From assembly GCF_039538145.1 (NCBI RefSeq), contig NZ_BAABBV010000002.1, forward strand, positions 496,001 to 560,000: a stretch of DNA of 64,000 nucleotides, written 5' to 3'. Shown piece by piece: positions 1 through 8,143 of the stretch. Within the stretch, counting starts at the first letter, position 1. Each line of letters starts with the position of its first letter. Both the position numbers and the translations under genes were made by a program. This stretch comes from Gryllotalpicola daejeonensis (GTDB taxonomy: Bacteria > Actinomycetota > Actinomycetes > Actinomycetales > Microbacteriaceae). The notes under the pieces were generated by a model. The model made no database searches. It saw only the letters and a program-made list of their open reading frames with translations, and was not told the DNA's origin.

Positions 1-45
1 ACGCAGCCGACGCTGCCCACCGTCCCGCCGTCGGCCGGCCCGTAG
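1..45 (+). CDS. C-terminal tail of an unidentified protein (partial)
   Basis: Frame 1 reads Thr/Pro-rich residues ending TVPPSAGP and a TAG stop. Every third codon position before the stop is G or C, as in real genes of this genome, whereas the other frames are mixed. Only 14 residues are visible, so no function can be given. A Pro/Thr-rich end would fit a secreted or membrane protein, but that is a guess. Confidence 0.45.
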   Translation, partial: TQPTLPTVPPSAGP

Positions 46-55
46 ACCACGACGG

Positions 56-85
56 TTCGAACCCCGGTCACGAATCAGGTAGACT
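56..85 (+). promoter_or_regulatory. possible promoter of tRNA-Pro
   Basis: TTCGAA (56-61) and TAGACT (80-85) are separated by 18 bp and lie 21 bp before the tRNA. The same TAGACT box lies upstream of the tRNA-Ser gene at 58415-58420. The -35 match is weak. Confidence 0.35.
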
Positions 86-106
86 GGCTGAGGCCTTCGG
101 GCGACT

Positions 107-180
<74 letters not shown>

Positions 181-201
181 CAAAATTTGCACAACACGGC
201 G

Positions 202-227
202 GAAGCCCCCTCTGCGGAGGGGGCTTC
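202..227 (+). terminator. intrinsic terminator after tRNA-Pro
   Basis: Perfect 11-bp inverted repeat GAAGCCCCCTC / GAGGGGGCTTC with a 4-nt loop TGCG, followed by TTCC. It lies 22 bp downstream of the tRNA. The T tract is short, as is usual in actinobacteria. Confidence 0.85.
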
Positions 228-350
228 TTCCGTCCCCGGCGCTCGGCCCAGGCATCCAGTTGCCTCGATGCAACAAAAGCCCCTGATGACGGCGCACGAA
301 ATACGGCCGTGCGTGGTGCATTGCAACCCCGCACGCACTAGGTTCGTGCC

Positions 351-800
351 ATGGCACGGCCGAAGTCCTCCCGAGCGCAGCTGCTTGACACGATCTTCGA
401 AGAGATCAACGTCGTCACCCGACGCGGAACGGCCCGAGCGCGGCGGCTGGCCGCACCGCTCAGCTACGTCGAGCACTCGCTGCTGCAGTTCATCGGGGCG
501 ACGAAGGGGTGCCGCGCGACGGACATCGCCGCTTCCTTCCACCTGAACCGCTCGACCGTCTCGCGCCAGGTCGCCTCGCTGCTCGAGCACGGGCTCGTCG
601 AATACGCGGCGCGCAATCAGGACTCGCACCACCGCGGGCGCGAGCTGCAGCTGACGGATGCCGGCAAGAGCCGCCTCACCTCGGCCCGCGGCGAGCAGCG
701 CAAGGCGTCATTCGAGCGGCTCGCCGACTGGACCGACGACGAGCTCGCGACGTTCGCCGAGCTGCTCGACCGCTACAACTCGAAGGAACCTCGCGTTTAG
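351..800 (+). CDS. MarR family transcriptional regulator
   Basis: 149 residues, the usual size for MarR proteins. The central winged helix reads ATDIAASFHLNRSTVSRQVA (about 52-71), a helix-turn-helix, followed by the wing with DSHHRGRELQLTDAG, the typical MarR beta-wing ending in LT.AG. These proteins bind palindromes as dimers and usually repress efflux, stress or catabolic genes in response to small phenolic ligands. No palindromic self-operator was picked out. The gene stands alone: a tRNA precedes it, and it converges on a luciferase-like monooxygenase gene with a two-way terminator between. Its target is unknown. Confidence 0.9.
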   Translation: MARPKSSRAQLLDTIFEEINVVTRRGTARARRLAAPLSYVEHSLLQFIGATKGCRATDIAASFHLNRSTVSRQVASLLEHGLVEYAARNQDSHHRGRELQLTDAGKSRLTSARGEQRKASFERLADWTDDELATFAELLDRYNSKEPRV

Positions 801-887
801 CGCATCCGAGCGTCACGAAGCCGCCTGACAGGGGTCTTAACCAATAGCGGGCCAACGCCCGCTCTCTCCTCAACCCGATTCGGAGAG

Positions 888-917
888 GAGCCCCCACCGG
901 TCACGCGGTGGGGGCTC
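888..917. terminator. bidirectional terminator
   Basis: Perfect 12-bp stem GAGCCCCCACCG / CGGTGGGGGCTC with a 6-nt loop, between the converging MarR gene and the monooxygenase gene. It can serve both strands. Confidence 0.85.
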
Positions 918-941
918 GCGCTGCCGCGACAGCGACGACAG

Positions 942-1985
942 TCAGTGAGTCGCCGGGCCTTCGCTGGAAGTCGCGGAATCGACCAGCGAACGCACGATCT
1001 CGAGTGAGCGCTTGCGCCCCTCGAGCGTGGCCCCCGAGGGCTGCAGCATCAGTTCATCGACGCCTGTCGACTCGAGCAGGGACTCGAGCTGAGCGCGCAC
1101 CACCTCGGGCGTGCCGATCGCCTGGCGTGCGTTGCGGTGAGCGATGAACTCCTCTTCGAGCGGCGAGAACTCGTAGGCAAGCGCCTCGTCGATCGAGATG
1201 GGCGAGGGCTTCTGGCCCTGCCGCATGCGAATGAAGGTGATCGCGCCTGGCAGCATCTCGCGGCGAACGGCTTCGGCCGTGTCGTCCGAGATGACCGAGA
1301 CGGCGACCATCGAGTGCGGCGCCTCCAGGAATCCGCCCTCGCGGAAGGAATCGCGGTAGATCTCGAGCGCGCGCTCCGTGTTCTCTCCCGAGAAGTGGTG
1401 GGCGAACGCGAAGGGCAGGCCGAGCGTTCCCGCGAGCTCCGCCGAGAACCCCGACGAGCCGAGCAGCCAGATCTCGGGGGCGTCACCGAGCCCGGGAACG
1501 GCCAGCAGCTGCGCCATGGGGTTGTTCGGCGACATGCCGTGGAAGAACCCGATCAGATCCATCAGCTCGCGCGGGAACGCGGAGGCGTCGAGCCCCTCCT
1601 GCGTGCGCCGCAGCGCGAACGCCGTCACGCCGTCGGTGCCGGGGGCACGCCCGATGCCGAGGTCGATGCGGTCGCCGTAGAGTGCCCGCAGGGTGCCGAA
1701 CTGCTCTGCGACGACCAGCGGCGAGTGGTTCGGCAGCATGACGCCGCCCGAGCCGACGCGCAGCCGAGACGTCGCGGCCGCGACCGCCCCGATGAGGATC
1801 GCCGGCGACGAGGACGCGATGCCCGGCATGCCGTGGTGCTCGGCGAACCAGTACCGCCCGTAGCCGAGGGCCTCCGCATGCTTCGCGAGCTCGATCGAGC
1901 CGGCGACGGCGTCGGCGTTGGTCTGCCCGAACCCGCGCCAGGCGAGGTCGAGCACATTCAGGGGCACATCAGCGAGCGCAGTCAT
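942..1985 (-). CDS. LLM-class flavin-dependent oxidoreductase (luciferase-like)
   Basis: 347 residues with a TIM-barrel luciferase-like fold. Near the N terminus are GYGRYWFAEHHGMPG and SSSPAILIGAVAA, then VGSGGVMLPNHSPLVVAEQF and DRIDLGIGRAPGTDG, the signature order of the MsnO8-like LLM subgroup, which uses reduced FMN and oxygen. The native substrate cannot be read from the sequence. It is a lone gene whose ATG faces away from the surface-protein block. A family-level call is safe; monooxygenase rather than F420 reductase is inferred from the NHSPL motif. Confidence 0.9.
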   Translation of the reverse strand: MTALADVPLNVLDLAWRGFGQTNADAVAGSIELAKHAEALGYGRYWFAEHHGMPGIASSSPAILIGAVAAATSRLRVGSGGVMLPNHSPLVVAEQFGTLRALYGDRIDLGIGRAPGTDGVTAFALRRTQEGLDASAFPRELMDLIGFFHGMSPNNPMAQLLAVPGLGDAPEIWLLGSSGFSAELAGTLGLPFAFAHHFSGENTERALEIYRDSFREGGFLEAPHSMVAVSVISDDTAEAVRREMLPGAITFIRMRQGQKPSPISIDEALAYEFSPLEEEFIAHRNARQAIGTPEVVRAQLESLLESTGVDELMLQPSGATLEGRKRSLEIVRSLVDSATSSEGPATH

Positions 1986-2045
1986 CTTTCACGACAACAC
2001 CCGCAGGGGGCGACGGATTCCTGGCGCCGCCGCCCCGAGAAGAAA

Positions 2046-2606
2046 TCAGCGGGTGCGCCTGCGCACGCGCGACAGGACCCACAGCACGATGCCCGCAGCG
2101 ATCGCCGCTCCCGCACCCCACAGCACACCCATGTCGATCGTGGTGCCGGTGCGTGCAAGCGACGAGGGATCTGCCGGATCGGCCGCGACGGCCGCCGCCG
2201 ACTTCGCCGGGATCACCGTGACGACGCCGTACGAGACACGGTCGGTGCCGGGCTGCGAGACGGTGACGTCGTACACGCCGTGCGTGTCGGCGCCGAAGTC
2301 GAGCTTCACCACTGCGCCTCCCCCATGGCAGTCGCTCGTCAGAGCGCCCGTGAGCTGCGAGGCGGCGAAGGTGGCGAGAGTGGGCGACGGCGACTCGCTC
2401 GTCACGCTCACCTGCAGCGCCGCGCAGGGGTCGAAGGTCTCATTCGGGATCGTGTGCCTGACTGAGGTCTGCGGCACGATCGTGCGCGCCCAGCTGTCGG
2501 GCCTGTGCGGGGTGTACGCCGGGGTTGCTGATGCACTCAGCGGAGCGGCGATCGCGAGAAGCGTCGCGGCAGCGGCGCCGGCGAGCACTTTGGCAAGAAA
2601 TGACAT
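2046..2606 (-). CDS. LAXTG-anchored small surface protein
   Basis: 186 residues. The start at 2606 is chosen because the signal peptide (MSFLAKVLAGAAAATLLAIA, cleavage near SASA-TPAYT) begins there; an upstream in-frame ATG at 2642 would put 12 polar residues in front. The mature part has two Cys (PCAALQ and SDCHGG) that could form a disulfide. The C terminus has DPSSLARTG, then a hydrophobic helix and RVRRRTR. LAXTG is the motif of class E sortases, so the protein is probably cell-wall linked. The tail resembles that of the protein at 5211-5954, suggesting paralogy. A tandem palindromic site lies 23-55 bp upstream. Confidence 0.8.
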   Translation of the reverse strand: MSFLAKVLAGAAAATLLAIAAPLSASATPAYTPHRPDSWARTIVPQTSVRHTIPNETFDPCAALQVSVTSESPSPTLATFAASQLTGALTSDCHGGGAVVKLDFGADTHGVYDVTVSQPGTDRVSYGVVTVIPAKSAAAVAADPADPSSLARTGTTIDMGVLWGAGAAIAAGIVLWVLSRVRRRTR

Positions 2607-2628
2607 TCGGGTCTCATCTCTGCGTTGT

Positions 2629-2661
2629 TGAAGATATCTCACTTGTGAAGATATCTCACTT
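2629..2661 (-). promoter_or_regulatory. tandem operator-like repeats
   Basis: The 16-mer TGAAGATATCTCACTT occurs at 2629-2644 and again at 2646-2661 (period 17). Each copy holds the palindrome AGATATCT, and the second extends to GTGAAGATATCTCAC. It sits 23-55 bp upstream of the LAXTG protein start, where a repressor or activator would act. Confidence 0.5.
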
Positions 2662-2728
2662 TAGCTGTGCGCAGACAGGTTCGGACTCCCCCGAACAAGG
2701 GGCCGCTCGACGCTCGTGGAAGGACCCG

Positions 2729-3283
2729 TTACGGACGGACCATGAGACGCGTGGTCAGCGCGTGCGACGACGCGCAGAGGCGATGAGCACGGCGATGATG
2801 CCGATGAGCACGAGGATGCCCGGCGAGCCATACGATCCACATCGCGATGTTCGACCCGGTGAGCGCCAGCGGGCCCGTGGCGGCCGCCGGCAACGTTACG
2901 GACCCCGAAACGCTGTGCCCGTCCGGTGTCGAGAGCGACACGTTGTAGACGCCGGATGCCTCGCGCGGGAACACCAGCGTGAAAGTGACCGCGCCCGAGG
3001 CATCCGTGGTGCCCACCTCGAGATCGGCGGTCTCTGCACGCACCCCGGCGCGGAAGTCGGCGACCGTGGGGGCGGCCCCGCGGCCGGTGATGAGCGCGGT
3101 GGCCGGCTGCTTCGCGCCGAGGCCGCCGACGGTGATCGTATTCGCGCCGACGTGGCCGGTCACCGCGAAGGTGCCGGTCGTGGCCGGAGGATACGACGCG
3201 GCCTGCGCCGCCGACGAGGCGCCCACGGCGAGCGCCGCCGCCGCCGCGAGCCCAACGATGGCGGCGAGCGCTTTCGCCAGCAT
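2729..3283 (-). CDS. LAXTG-type surface protein with C-terminal frameshift
   Basis: 184 residues as read, from an ATG 6 bp after the stop of the DUF4012 gene (coupled). It has a signal peptide (MLAKALAAIVGLAAAAALAV, cleavage near AQA-ASYPP), a short beta-rich domain, and the anchor motif PLALTGSN followed by the start of a membrane helix (MWIVWLAG). After that the frame turns into His/Arg-rich residues. Removing one base from the CCC run at 2819-2821 restores a hydrophobic helix ILVLIGIIAVLIAS, the basic tail ARRRTR and a stop at 2755. The gene therefore carries a one-base insertion or a sequencing error. If real, anchoring would be lost. Confidence 0.75.
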   Translation of the reverse strand: MLAKALAAIVGLAAAAALAVGASSAAQAASYPPATTGTFAVTGHVGANTITVGGLGAKQPATALITGRGAAPTVADFRAGVRAETADLEVGTTDASGAVTFTLVFPREASGVYNVSLSTPDGHSVSGSVTLPAAATGPLALTGSNIAMWIVWLAGHPRAHRHHRRAHRLCASSHALTTRLMVRP

Positions 3284-3288
3284 CCGCC

Positions 3289-5118
3289 TCACTTCAGCAC
3301 CTGCCCGCAGGTGAAGGTGCCCTTGGAGATCGAGACGCGGTTGACCTGAGGCGTGACGTCCGCTGCGATGCGGCCGCTCTTGCCCTTCTTCGGGTTGTAG
3401 ACGAGCCGCACCGTCGAGCTCTGCCCCGGCTTCAGATCGACGACGTACTGCGCAGCGCTGCGGTCGCCGTCTTTGACGAACTTCACCGGCTCGGCGGAGC
3501 CATCGGAGTCGAGTGCGCTGCCGAACTCGGTGTCGGGCGTGCCGTAGGCGGTGACCTGGGTGCGAATCGTGCCGACGGCGACCCCGAACTCTCCCCCACC
3601 GCTCACGTAGGCGGGCAACTTCGCCGCCTGCGCGGCGGTGATCCCGTTGGTTAGAGTGACCTGCACGACATACAGCGGCCCGACCTTCGAACACACCGGC
3701 TGGCCGAGCTCGACCTTGGTGTGCAGGTAGTAGTCCATCTTCGAGCCGGTGCCGTCGGCGAGGTAGACGCCGAAGCGCTGCTCGCCGGGCGCCGACTTGG
3801 CGGGGCCGCCGGAGAGCGTGGTGTCGGCGAGCTCCGCGCGCTCCTTCGCGTCGGCGCTCCACACGTTGAGGCGCCGCTCATCGCCGATGCGCGCGAAGGC
3901 GCTCAGCATCGCGGACGGCGAGAAGTCGCCCCTCGCGAGCTTGGTGAAGATCGTGGCGGATGCCGCGTCGAAGAAGGCGTCTTGCTGGGCAGGCGCGCTG
4001 AAGCGCGCGTAGACGTCGGAGAGCAGTGCCTTGACGACGTTGTTCGAGCTGAGCTCGGTCTGCTCGGGCGTTCCGGCGCCGACGGTCACCGGGCCGGTGG
4101 CCGCGAGGATGTACTTGAGCGCGACCGGGTCGAGGCTGATGACGCCGCTCACGGACTGGCCGAAGCGCTGCTTCCACATGGCGGCGGCGAGCTGCGCGGA
4201 CTGGTCGAAGCGCGGCGTCAGCGTCACGTCCTGCATGTATTCGCCGGTGATCTCGCCGAAGAGCTGGTTCGTCGGGTCGGCGAGCTTGGTCACGGGGGCG
4301 TTGTACGGGCCGAAGCTGCTGCCCGAATACTGGTCGTCGAAGGTGATCTTGCCGTGGTCGGCCGTGACGTGCACGACCGATCCGGGGATGCCGCCTGAGG
4401 AGCGCAGCTCGGCGTTGTTGAGCACGAGCACGAGGTAGGTGCGCGGTCCCGAGTCGCCCAGCATGCCGGGCAGCAGCGTGGCCGCCCTGCTCGCGGCATC
4501 CGTGAAGGTCGAGATCTCGGTGATCTTCGACTTGTAGTCGTTGACGGCGCTCGCGAGCGGGCCGATGACGCCCGCGGTGGAGACACCCCGAGACAGCCGC
4601 TCGCCTGACTGCATGGCCGCGTCGGCCTTCGCGAGCGCCGGCGCCGCGGAGGCGAGCGGCGCGACGTCGATGGCGCCGCCCTTGACCTTGAAGGTGTCTG
4701 CGCTGAGCTTTCCGGCGAGCCCGGCGATCGAGCTCAAGCCGTGGTCGGTGATGGATGCCGCGCTGGCGGATACTCCGCCGAGAGCGGTGAGGTTCGGGCC
4801 GATGCCCGGAACATGCGCGACGAGGTTCCAGACGGGGTCGGAGGTCAGGCTGTGCGCCTTGTCTGCGTGAGAGCGCAGCTGGGTGATCGCGCTCGCGGCG
4901 CCTGTGGTGTCGCCGCTCATGACGGAGGACTGCACGCGGCTCGCGACAGGCAGCGCCTGGCGCAGCTCGTTCGCTGCGAGCATTCCCCTCACCCCCACCC
5001 ACGCGGCGACAGCGATGATGACGAGGAGCACGGCGGCGATCAGCCACGCGATCCACGACCGGCGCCCGCGCCCGCGGCGCGTCAGACGGTCGGCAGCGGC
5101 TGACGACATGCGCTCCAT
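3289..5118 (-). CDS. DUF4012 domain-containing membrane protein
   Basis: 609 residues. One N-terminal membrane helix (about 23-45, WIAWLIAAVLLVIIAVAAWV) follows an Arg-rich cytoplasmic start, and the rest is extracellular. The DUF4012 core shows YLVLVLNNAELRSSGGIPGS near the middle and PEQTELSSNNVVKALLSD later. The biochemical role of DUF4012 is unknown; in actinobacteria it is often found next to polysaccharide and surface genes, as here. A frameshifted LAXTG protein follows 5 bp downstream, so the two form one unit. A second in-frame ATG three codons in is a possible alternative start. Confidence 0.85.
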   Translation of the reverse strand: MERMSSAAADRLTRRGRGRRSWIAWLIAAVLLVIIAVAAWVGVRGMLAANELRQALPVASRVQSSVMSGDTTGAASAITQLRSHADKAHSLTSDPVWNLVAHVPGIGPNLTALGGVSASAASITDHGLSSIAGLAGKLSADTFKVKGGAIDVAPLASAAPALAKADAAMQSGERLSRGVSTAGVIGPLASAVNDYKSKITEISTFTDAASRAATLLPGMLGDSGPRTYLVLVLNNAELRSSGGIPGSVVHVTADHGKITFDDQYSGSSFGPYNAPVTKLADPTNQLFGEITGEYMQDVTLTPRFDQSAQLAAAMWKQRFGQSVSGVISLDPVALKYILAATGPVTVGAGTPEQTELSSNNVVKALLSDVYARFSAPAQQDAFFDAASATIFTKLARGDFSPSAMLSAFARIGDERRLNVWSADAKERAELADTTLSGGPAKSAPGEQRFGVYLADGTGSKMDYYLHTKVELGQPVCSKVGPLYVVQVTLTNGITAAQAAKLPAYVSGGGEFGVAVGTIRTQVTAYGTPDTEFGSALDSDGSAEPVKFVKDGDRSAAQYVVDLKPGQSSTVRLVYNPKKGKSGRIAADVTPQVNRVSISKGTFTCGQVLK

Positions 5119-5162
5119 CTAAGCAGAGGCCTTTTCCGGCCAGGCTGTACGTTCCCGCAGTG

Positions 5163-5199
5163 TGACGGGGGCCGCCCTGAACCAGGACGACCCCCGTCA
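5163..5199 (-). terminator. intrinsic terminator
   Basis: 9-bp perfect stem TGACGGGGG / CCCCCGTCA with a 19-nt loop, just beyond the stop of the gene at 5211-5954 and before the DUF4012 gene. It separates the two units. Confidence 0.7.
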
Positions 5200-5210
5200 A
5201 CCGGAGGACG

Positions 5211-5954
5211 CTATGCCTTGGCTCGATCCTTGCGGCGGGTGACCGACCGCATCGTCACGAAGCCGGCGCCGAGGGCCAGCAGGCCGACGGCACCCCAGAC
5301 GGTAGCCAGCGAGATGTACGAACCGGTCGACGCGAGCGAGCTCGGGTCGGCGGCCGTCACCGAAGAAGCACCCTTGGTGGTAGCAGCGCTCTTCGCAGCG
5401 TCAGCAGGAACCGAGACGGTCTGCGTCACGGAGGTGCCGGAGCTGTCGGTCACGGTGGCGTTCAGCTTCTGGCCCGCGAGGTTCTGAGACCCGCTTGCCT
5501 TCAGCTGAGCGGTCAGCGACCCGTCAGCAGCCGCGGTTCCGAGGTTGATGCTGCCCGACTCATCGGCAGTGAACGTGCCGAAGAACGAGAAGCCCCCGAA
5601 ACCGGTGATGGTGATGTGGACGATCTCGCCCGGGTGGAACGTGTGAGCCGGGAAGAAGAACGGGAACCACCAGAATCCGCCCCACCAGAAGGGGTGCGGG
5701 TGATGGTGGTGCGGCTTCGGCGGCTTCGTCGGCGGGTATGCCGGCTTGGTCGGCTTCGGGTGGTGGTTGTACCCCACCGCCTTGCCGTGATCCTTGCCCT
5801 GACCACTGTCGTGGTGAGAGAGGGCCACGGGGGCCGAGTTGACAGTCACGGAGCTGGTGGTTGCGACCGGAGTCGCGCTCGCTGCGAGCGGAACGCCCAG
5901 TGCGAGAGCGGTTCCCACCGCGAGGGCCAGCGCCGTTTTTGTGATCTTGTGCAT
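5211..5954 (-). CDS. His/Pro-rich LAXTG-anchored surface protein
   Basis: 247 residues. Signal peptide MHKITKTALALAVGTALALG with cleavage near ASA-TPVA. The mature N-terminal third is a Lys/Pro/His-rich stretch with a run of four His and an aromatic cluster (FWWGGFWWFPFFFP), followed by a beta domain resembling other actinobacterial surface proteins. C terminus: DPSSLASTGSY, membrane helix, basic RRKDRAKA. LASTG fits sortase E anchoring. The His-rich part could bind metal ions, but this is only suggested by composition. AGGAC precedes the ATG. It appears monocistronic, with its own terminator. Confidence 0.8.
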   Translation of the reverse strand: MHKITKTALALAVGTALALGVPLAASATPVATTSSVTVNSAPVALSHHDSGQGKDHGKAVGYNHHPKPTKPAYPPTKPPKPHHHHPHPFWWGGFWWFPFFFPAHTFHPGEIVHITITGFGGFSFFGTFTADESGSINLGTAAADGSLTAQLKASGSQNLAGQKLNATVTDSSGTSVTQTVSVPADAAKSAATTKGASSVTAADPSSLASTGSYISLATVWGAVGLLALGAGFVTMRSVTRRKDRAKA

Positions 5955-6027
5955 CGTGTGTCCTATCCGCAGGTCGGTGTGGATTTGGGCAATGCGTTGG
6001 CGTGGGTTTTCGTTCTGGTCCCACTAG

Positions 6028-6051
6028 CGGACCTTCCCGGAGGTCGGTCCG
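6028..6051 (-). terminator. weak hairpin downstream of fcl
   Basis: CGGACC / GGTCCG stem with a partly paired 12-nt interior, 57 bp past the fcl stop. No T tract. Confidence 0.3.
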
Positions 6052-6107
6052 GACTCAAGCCACGTTATCTATGAATCGGATAAACGCAAGGCTTGTTTAC
6101 TTGATTT

Positions 6108-7097
6108 TCATATCCCTCGGATGGGGGACATGGCTTCCGTGCCCTGGTGAGCGCGGAACCACTCGACGGTGGAGCGGATGCCGTCCGGGAGGCCGATTCG
6201 GGCCCTCCAGCCGGCGTCTGCGAGCTTGGATACGTCGAGCAGCTTCTGAGGCGTCCCGTCAGGCTTCGACGCGTCCCACAGGGTGTCGCCGTCGAACCCG
6301 ACAGCCGCCGCGACGATCTCGGCGAGCTCGCGGATCGTGACGTCGGTGCCTGTGCCGACGTTGACCTGCTGCGGCCCGTCGTAGTTCTCGAGGAGGTGCA
6401 GGCAGGCATCCGCCATGTCATCGACATGCAGGAATTCGCGACGCGGCGATCCGGTGCCCCAGTTGGTGACGTGGGATGCCCCGGCCGCACGCGCCTCGTC
6501 GTAGCGGCGGATCAGCGCCGGCAGTACATGAGAGCCCTGCGGCGAGAAGTTGTCGCCGGGGCCGTAGAGGTTCGTCGGCATCGCGGAGATCCACGGCAGG
6601 CCGTATTCGCGACGGATCGCCTGCACCTGCATGATGCCGGCGATCTTCGCGATCGCGTACGCATCGTTGGTCTCTTCCAGCGGGCCGGTCAGGAGCGCGT
6701 CCTCGGTGATCGGCTGGGGCGCGAGCCTCGGGTAGATGCACGAGGAACCGAGGAACAGCAGCCGCTCGACCCGCGTGGCGAGCGCCGCGTCCATCACGTT
6801 GACCTGGATCTGCAGGTTTTCACTCAGGAACTCCTGCGGGTAGGTGCTGTTGGCGAGGATGCCGCCGACCTTCGCCGCCGCCACGGCCACGTAGCGCGGC
6901 CGCGTCTCGGCGAAGAAGTCGAACACCGCCGCCCGGTCTGTGAGGTCGAGCTCGGCAGACGGCAGGCCGACGAGGCCGCGGAAGCCCGCCCGCTCGAGTC
7001 TGCGCCAGATCGCCGAGCCGACCAGGCCCCGGTGGCCCGCGACATAGAACGTCTCGTCGCGGTCGAGGGGGCCGGGCCGGAAGTCGTCGAGGGTCAC
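6108..7097 (-). CDS. fcl: GDP-L-fucose synthase
   Basis: 329 residues. Converts GDP-4-keto-6-deoxymannose to GDP-L-fucose (epimerisation, then NADPH reduction). The nucleotide-binding glycine motif is VAGHRGLVGSAI near the N terminus. SSCIYPRLAPQP carries the catalytic Ser/Cys region, DAYAIAKIAG the Tyr-Lys pair, and AMPTNLYGPGDNF is a family hallmark. The start is GTG at 7097, overlapping the gmd stop as GTGA. It is the last gene of the unit GT-gmd-fcl. Together with gmd it shows that the EPS probably contains fucose or a derivative. Confidence 0.95.
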   Translation of the reverse strand: MTLDDFRPGPLDRDETFYVAGHRGLVGSAIWRRLERAGFRGLVGLPSAELDLTDRAAVFDFFAETRPRYVAVAAAKVGGILANSTYPQEFLSENLQIQVNVMDAALATRVERLLFLGSSCIYPRLAPQPITEDALLTGPLEETNDAYAIAKIAGIMQVQAIRREYGLPWISAMPTNLYGPGDNFSPQGSHVLPALIRRYDEARAAGASHVTNWGTGSPRREFLHVDDMADACLHLLENYDGPQQVNVGTGTDVTIRELAEIVAAAVGFDGDTLWDASKPDGTPQKLLDVSKLADAGWRARIGLPDGIRSTVEWFRAHQGTEAMSPIRGI

Positions 7098-8143
7098 GCC
7101 GGCACCGCCGCCTTCGTGCCCCAGCTGCCCAGGCGCACGGTGTCGATCCACGGCCGCCCCTCGCAGGCGAGCTCTTCTATGTCCGCGTCGACCATGAGGC
7201 GCGCGAGTGCCATGGGGTCGACCTCCGGCACCCAGCCGAGCTTGTCGCGGGCCTTGGAGGCATCGCCGATCAGAGCGTCGACCTCTGCCGGCCGCAGGTA
7301 GCGCTCGTCGAAGCGCACGTGCTCGCGCCAGTCCAGCCCGGCGTGCGCGAAGGAGGTCTCGACGAAGTCCCGCACGGTGTAGCCGGTGCCCGTCGCGAGG
7401 ACGTAGTCGTCGGGCTCGTCGGCTTGAAGCATCCGCCACATGCCCTCGACATACTCGGCCGCGTAACCCCAGTCGCGCACCGCGTCCAGATTTCCGAGGT
7501 AGACGTGCTTCTGCTTGCCGGCCTTGATGGCCGCGACGGCTCGGGTGACCTTGCGCGTCAGGAACGTCTCGCCTCGCCGCGGCGACTCGTGATTGAAGAG
7601 GATGCCGTTGACGGCGAACATGTCGTACGCCTCGCGGTAGTTCTTCGTGATCCAGTACGAGTAGACCTTCGCCGCGCCATAGGGCGAGCGGGGGTGGAAG
7701 GCCGTCGTCTCGCTCTGCGGCGGCGGCGTCGCACCGAACATCTCCGAAGACGACGCCTGGTAGAACCGCGTCGTGATGCCCGACATGCGCACCGCCTCGA
7801 GCATGCGCACCGAGCCGACGCCGGTGGTGTCGCCCGTGTGCTCCGGCTCGTCGAAGCTGACGCGCACGTGCGACTGCGCCGCGAGGTTGTAGACCTCGTC
7901 GGGCTGCAGGTGCGCGAGCAGACTCACGAGCCGGGCGCCATCGCTCAGGTCGCCGTAGTGCAGGAAGAGCTTCGCCCCGGGCTCGTGCGGGTCGACATAG
8001 AGGTGGTCGATGCGCGAGGTGTTGAAGGTCGAGGCGCGACGGATGAGCCCGTGCACCTCGTAGCCCTTCGACAGCAGCAGCTCGGCGAGATAGGAGCCGT
8101 CTTGGCCGGTGATGCCCGTGATGAAAGCACGCTTTGCACTCAT
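7094..8143 (-). CDS. gmd: GDP-mannose 4,6-dehydratase
   Basis: 349 residues. Makes GDP-4-keto-6-deoxy-D-mannose from GDP-mannose, the first step to GDP-fucose. Seen: ITGITGQDGSYLAELLLSKG (NADP-binding loop), GLIRRASTFNTSRIDHLY, YQASSSEMFG and SPYGAAKVYSYW (catalytic Ser/Glu and Tyr/Lys). Start at 8143: ATGA overlap with the upstream glycosyltransferase stop and an AAAGGGA ribosome site. An upstream in-frame start at 8191 lies inside the previous gene and is less likely. Confidence 0.95.
   Translation of the reverse strand: MSAKRAFITGITGQDGSYLAELLLSKGYEVHGLIRRASTFNTSRIDHLYVDPHEPGAKLFLHYGDLSDGARLVSLLAHLQPDEVYNLAAQSHVRVSFDEPEHTGDTTGVGSVRMLEAVRMSGITTRFYQASSSEMFGATPPPQSETTAFHPRSPYGAAKVYSYWITKNYREAYDMFAVNGILFNHESPRRGETFLTRKVTRAVAAIKAGKQKHVYLGNLDAVRDWGYAAEYVEGMWRMLQADEPDDYVLATGTGYTVRDFVETSFAHAGLDWREHVRFDERYLRPAEVDALIGDASKARDKLGWVPEVDPMALARLMVDADIEELACEGRPWIDTVRLGSWGTKAAVPA

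Noticed and set aside
6105..6130. Another C-tract/G-tract dyad near the fcl stop
   Set aside because: Lies at a gene end, is imperfect and is not upstream of an EPS start, so probably chance.
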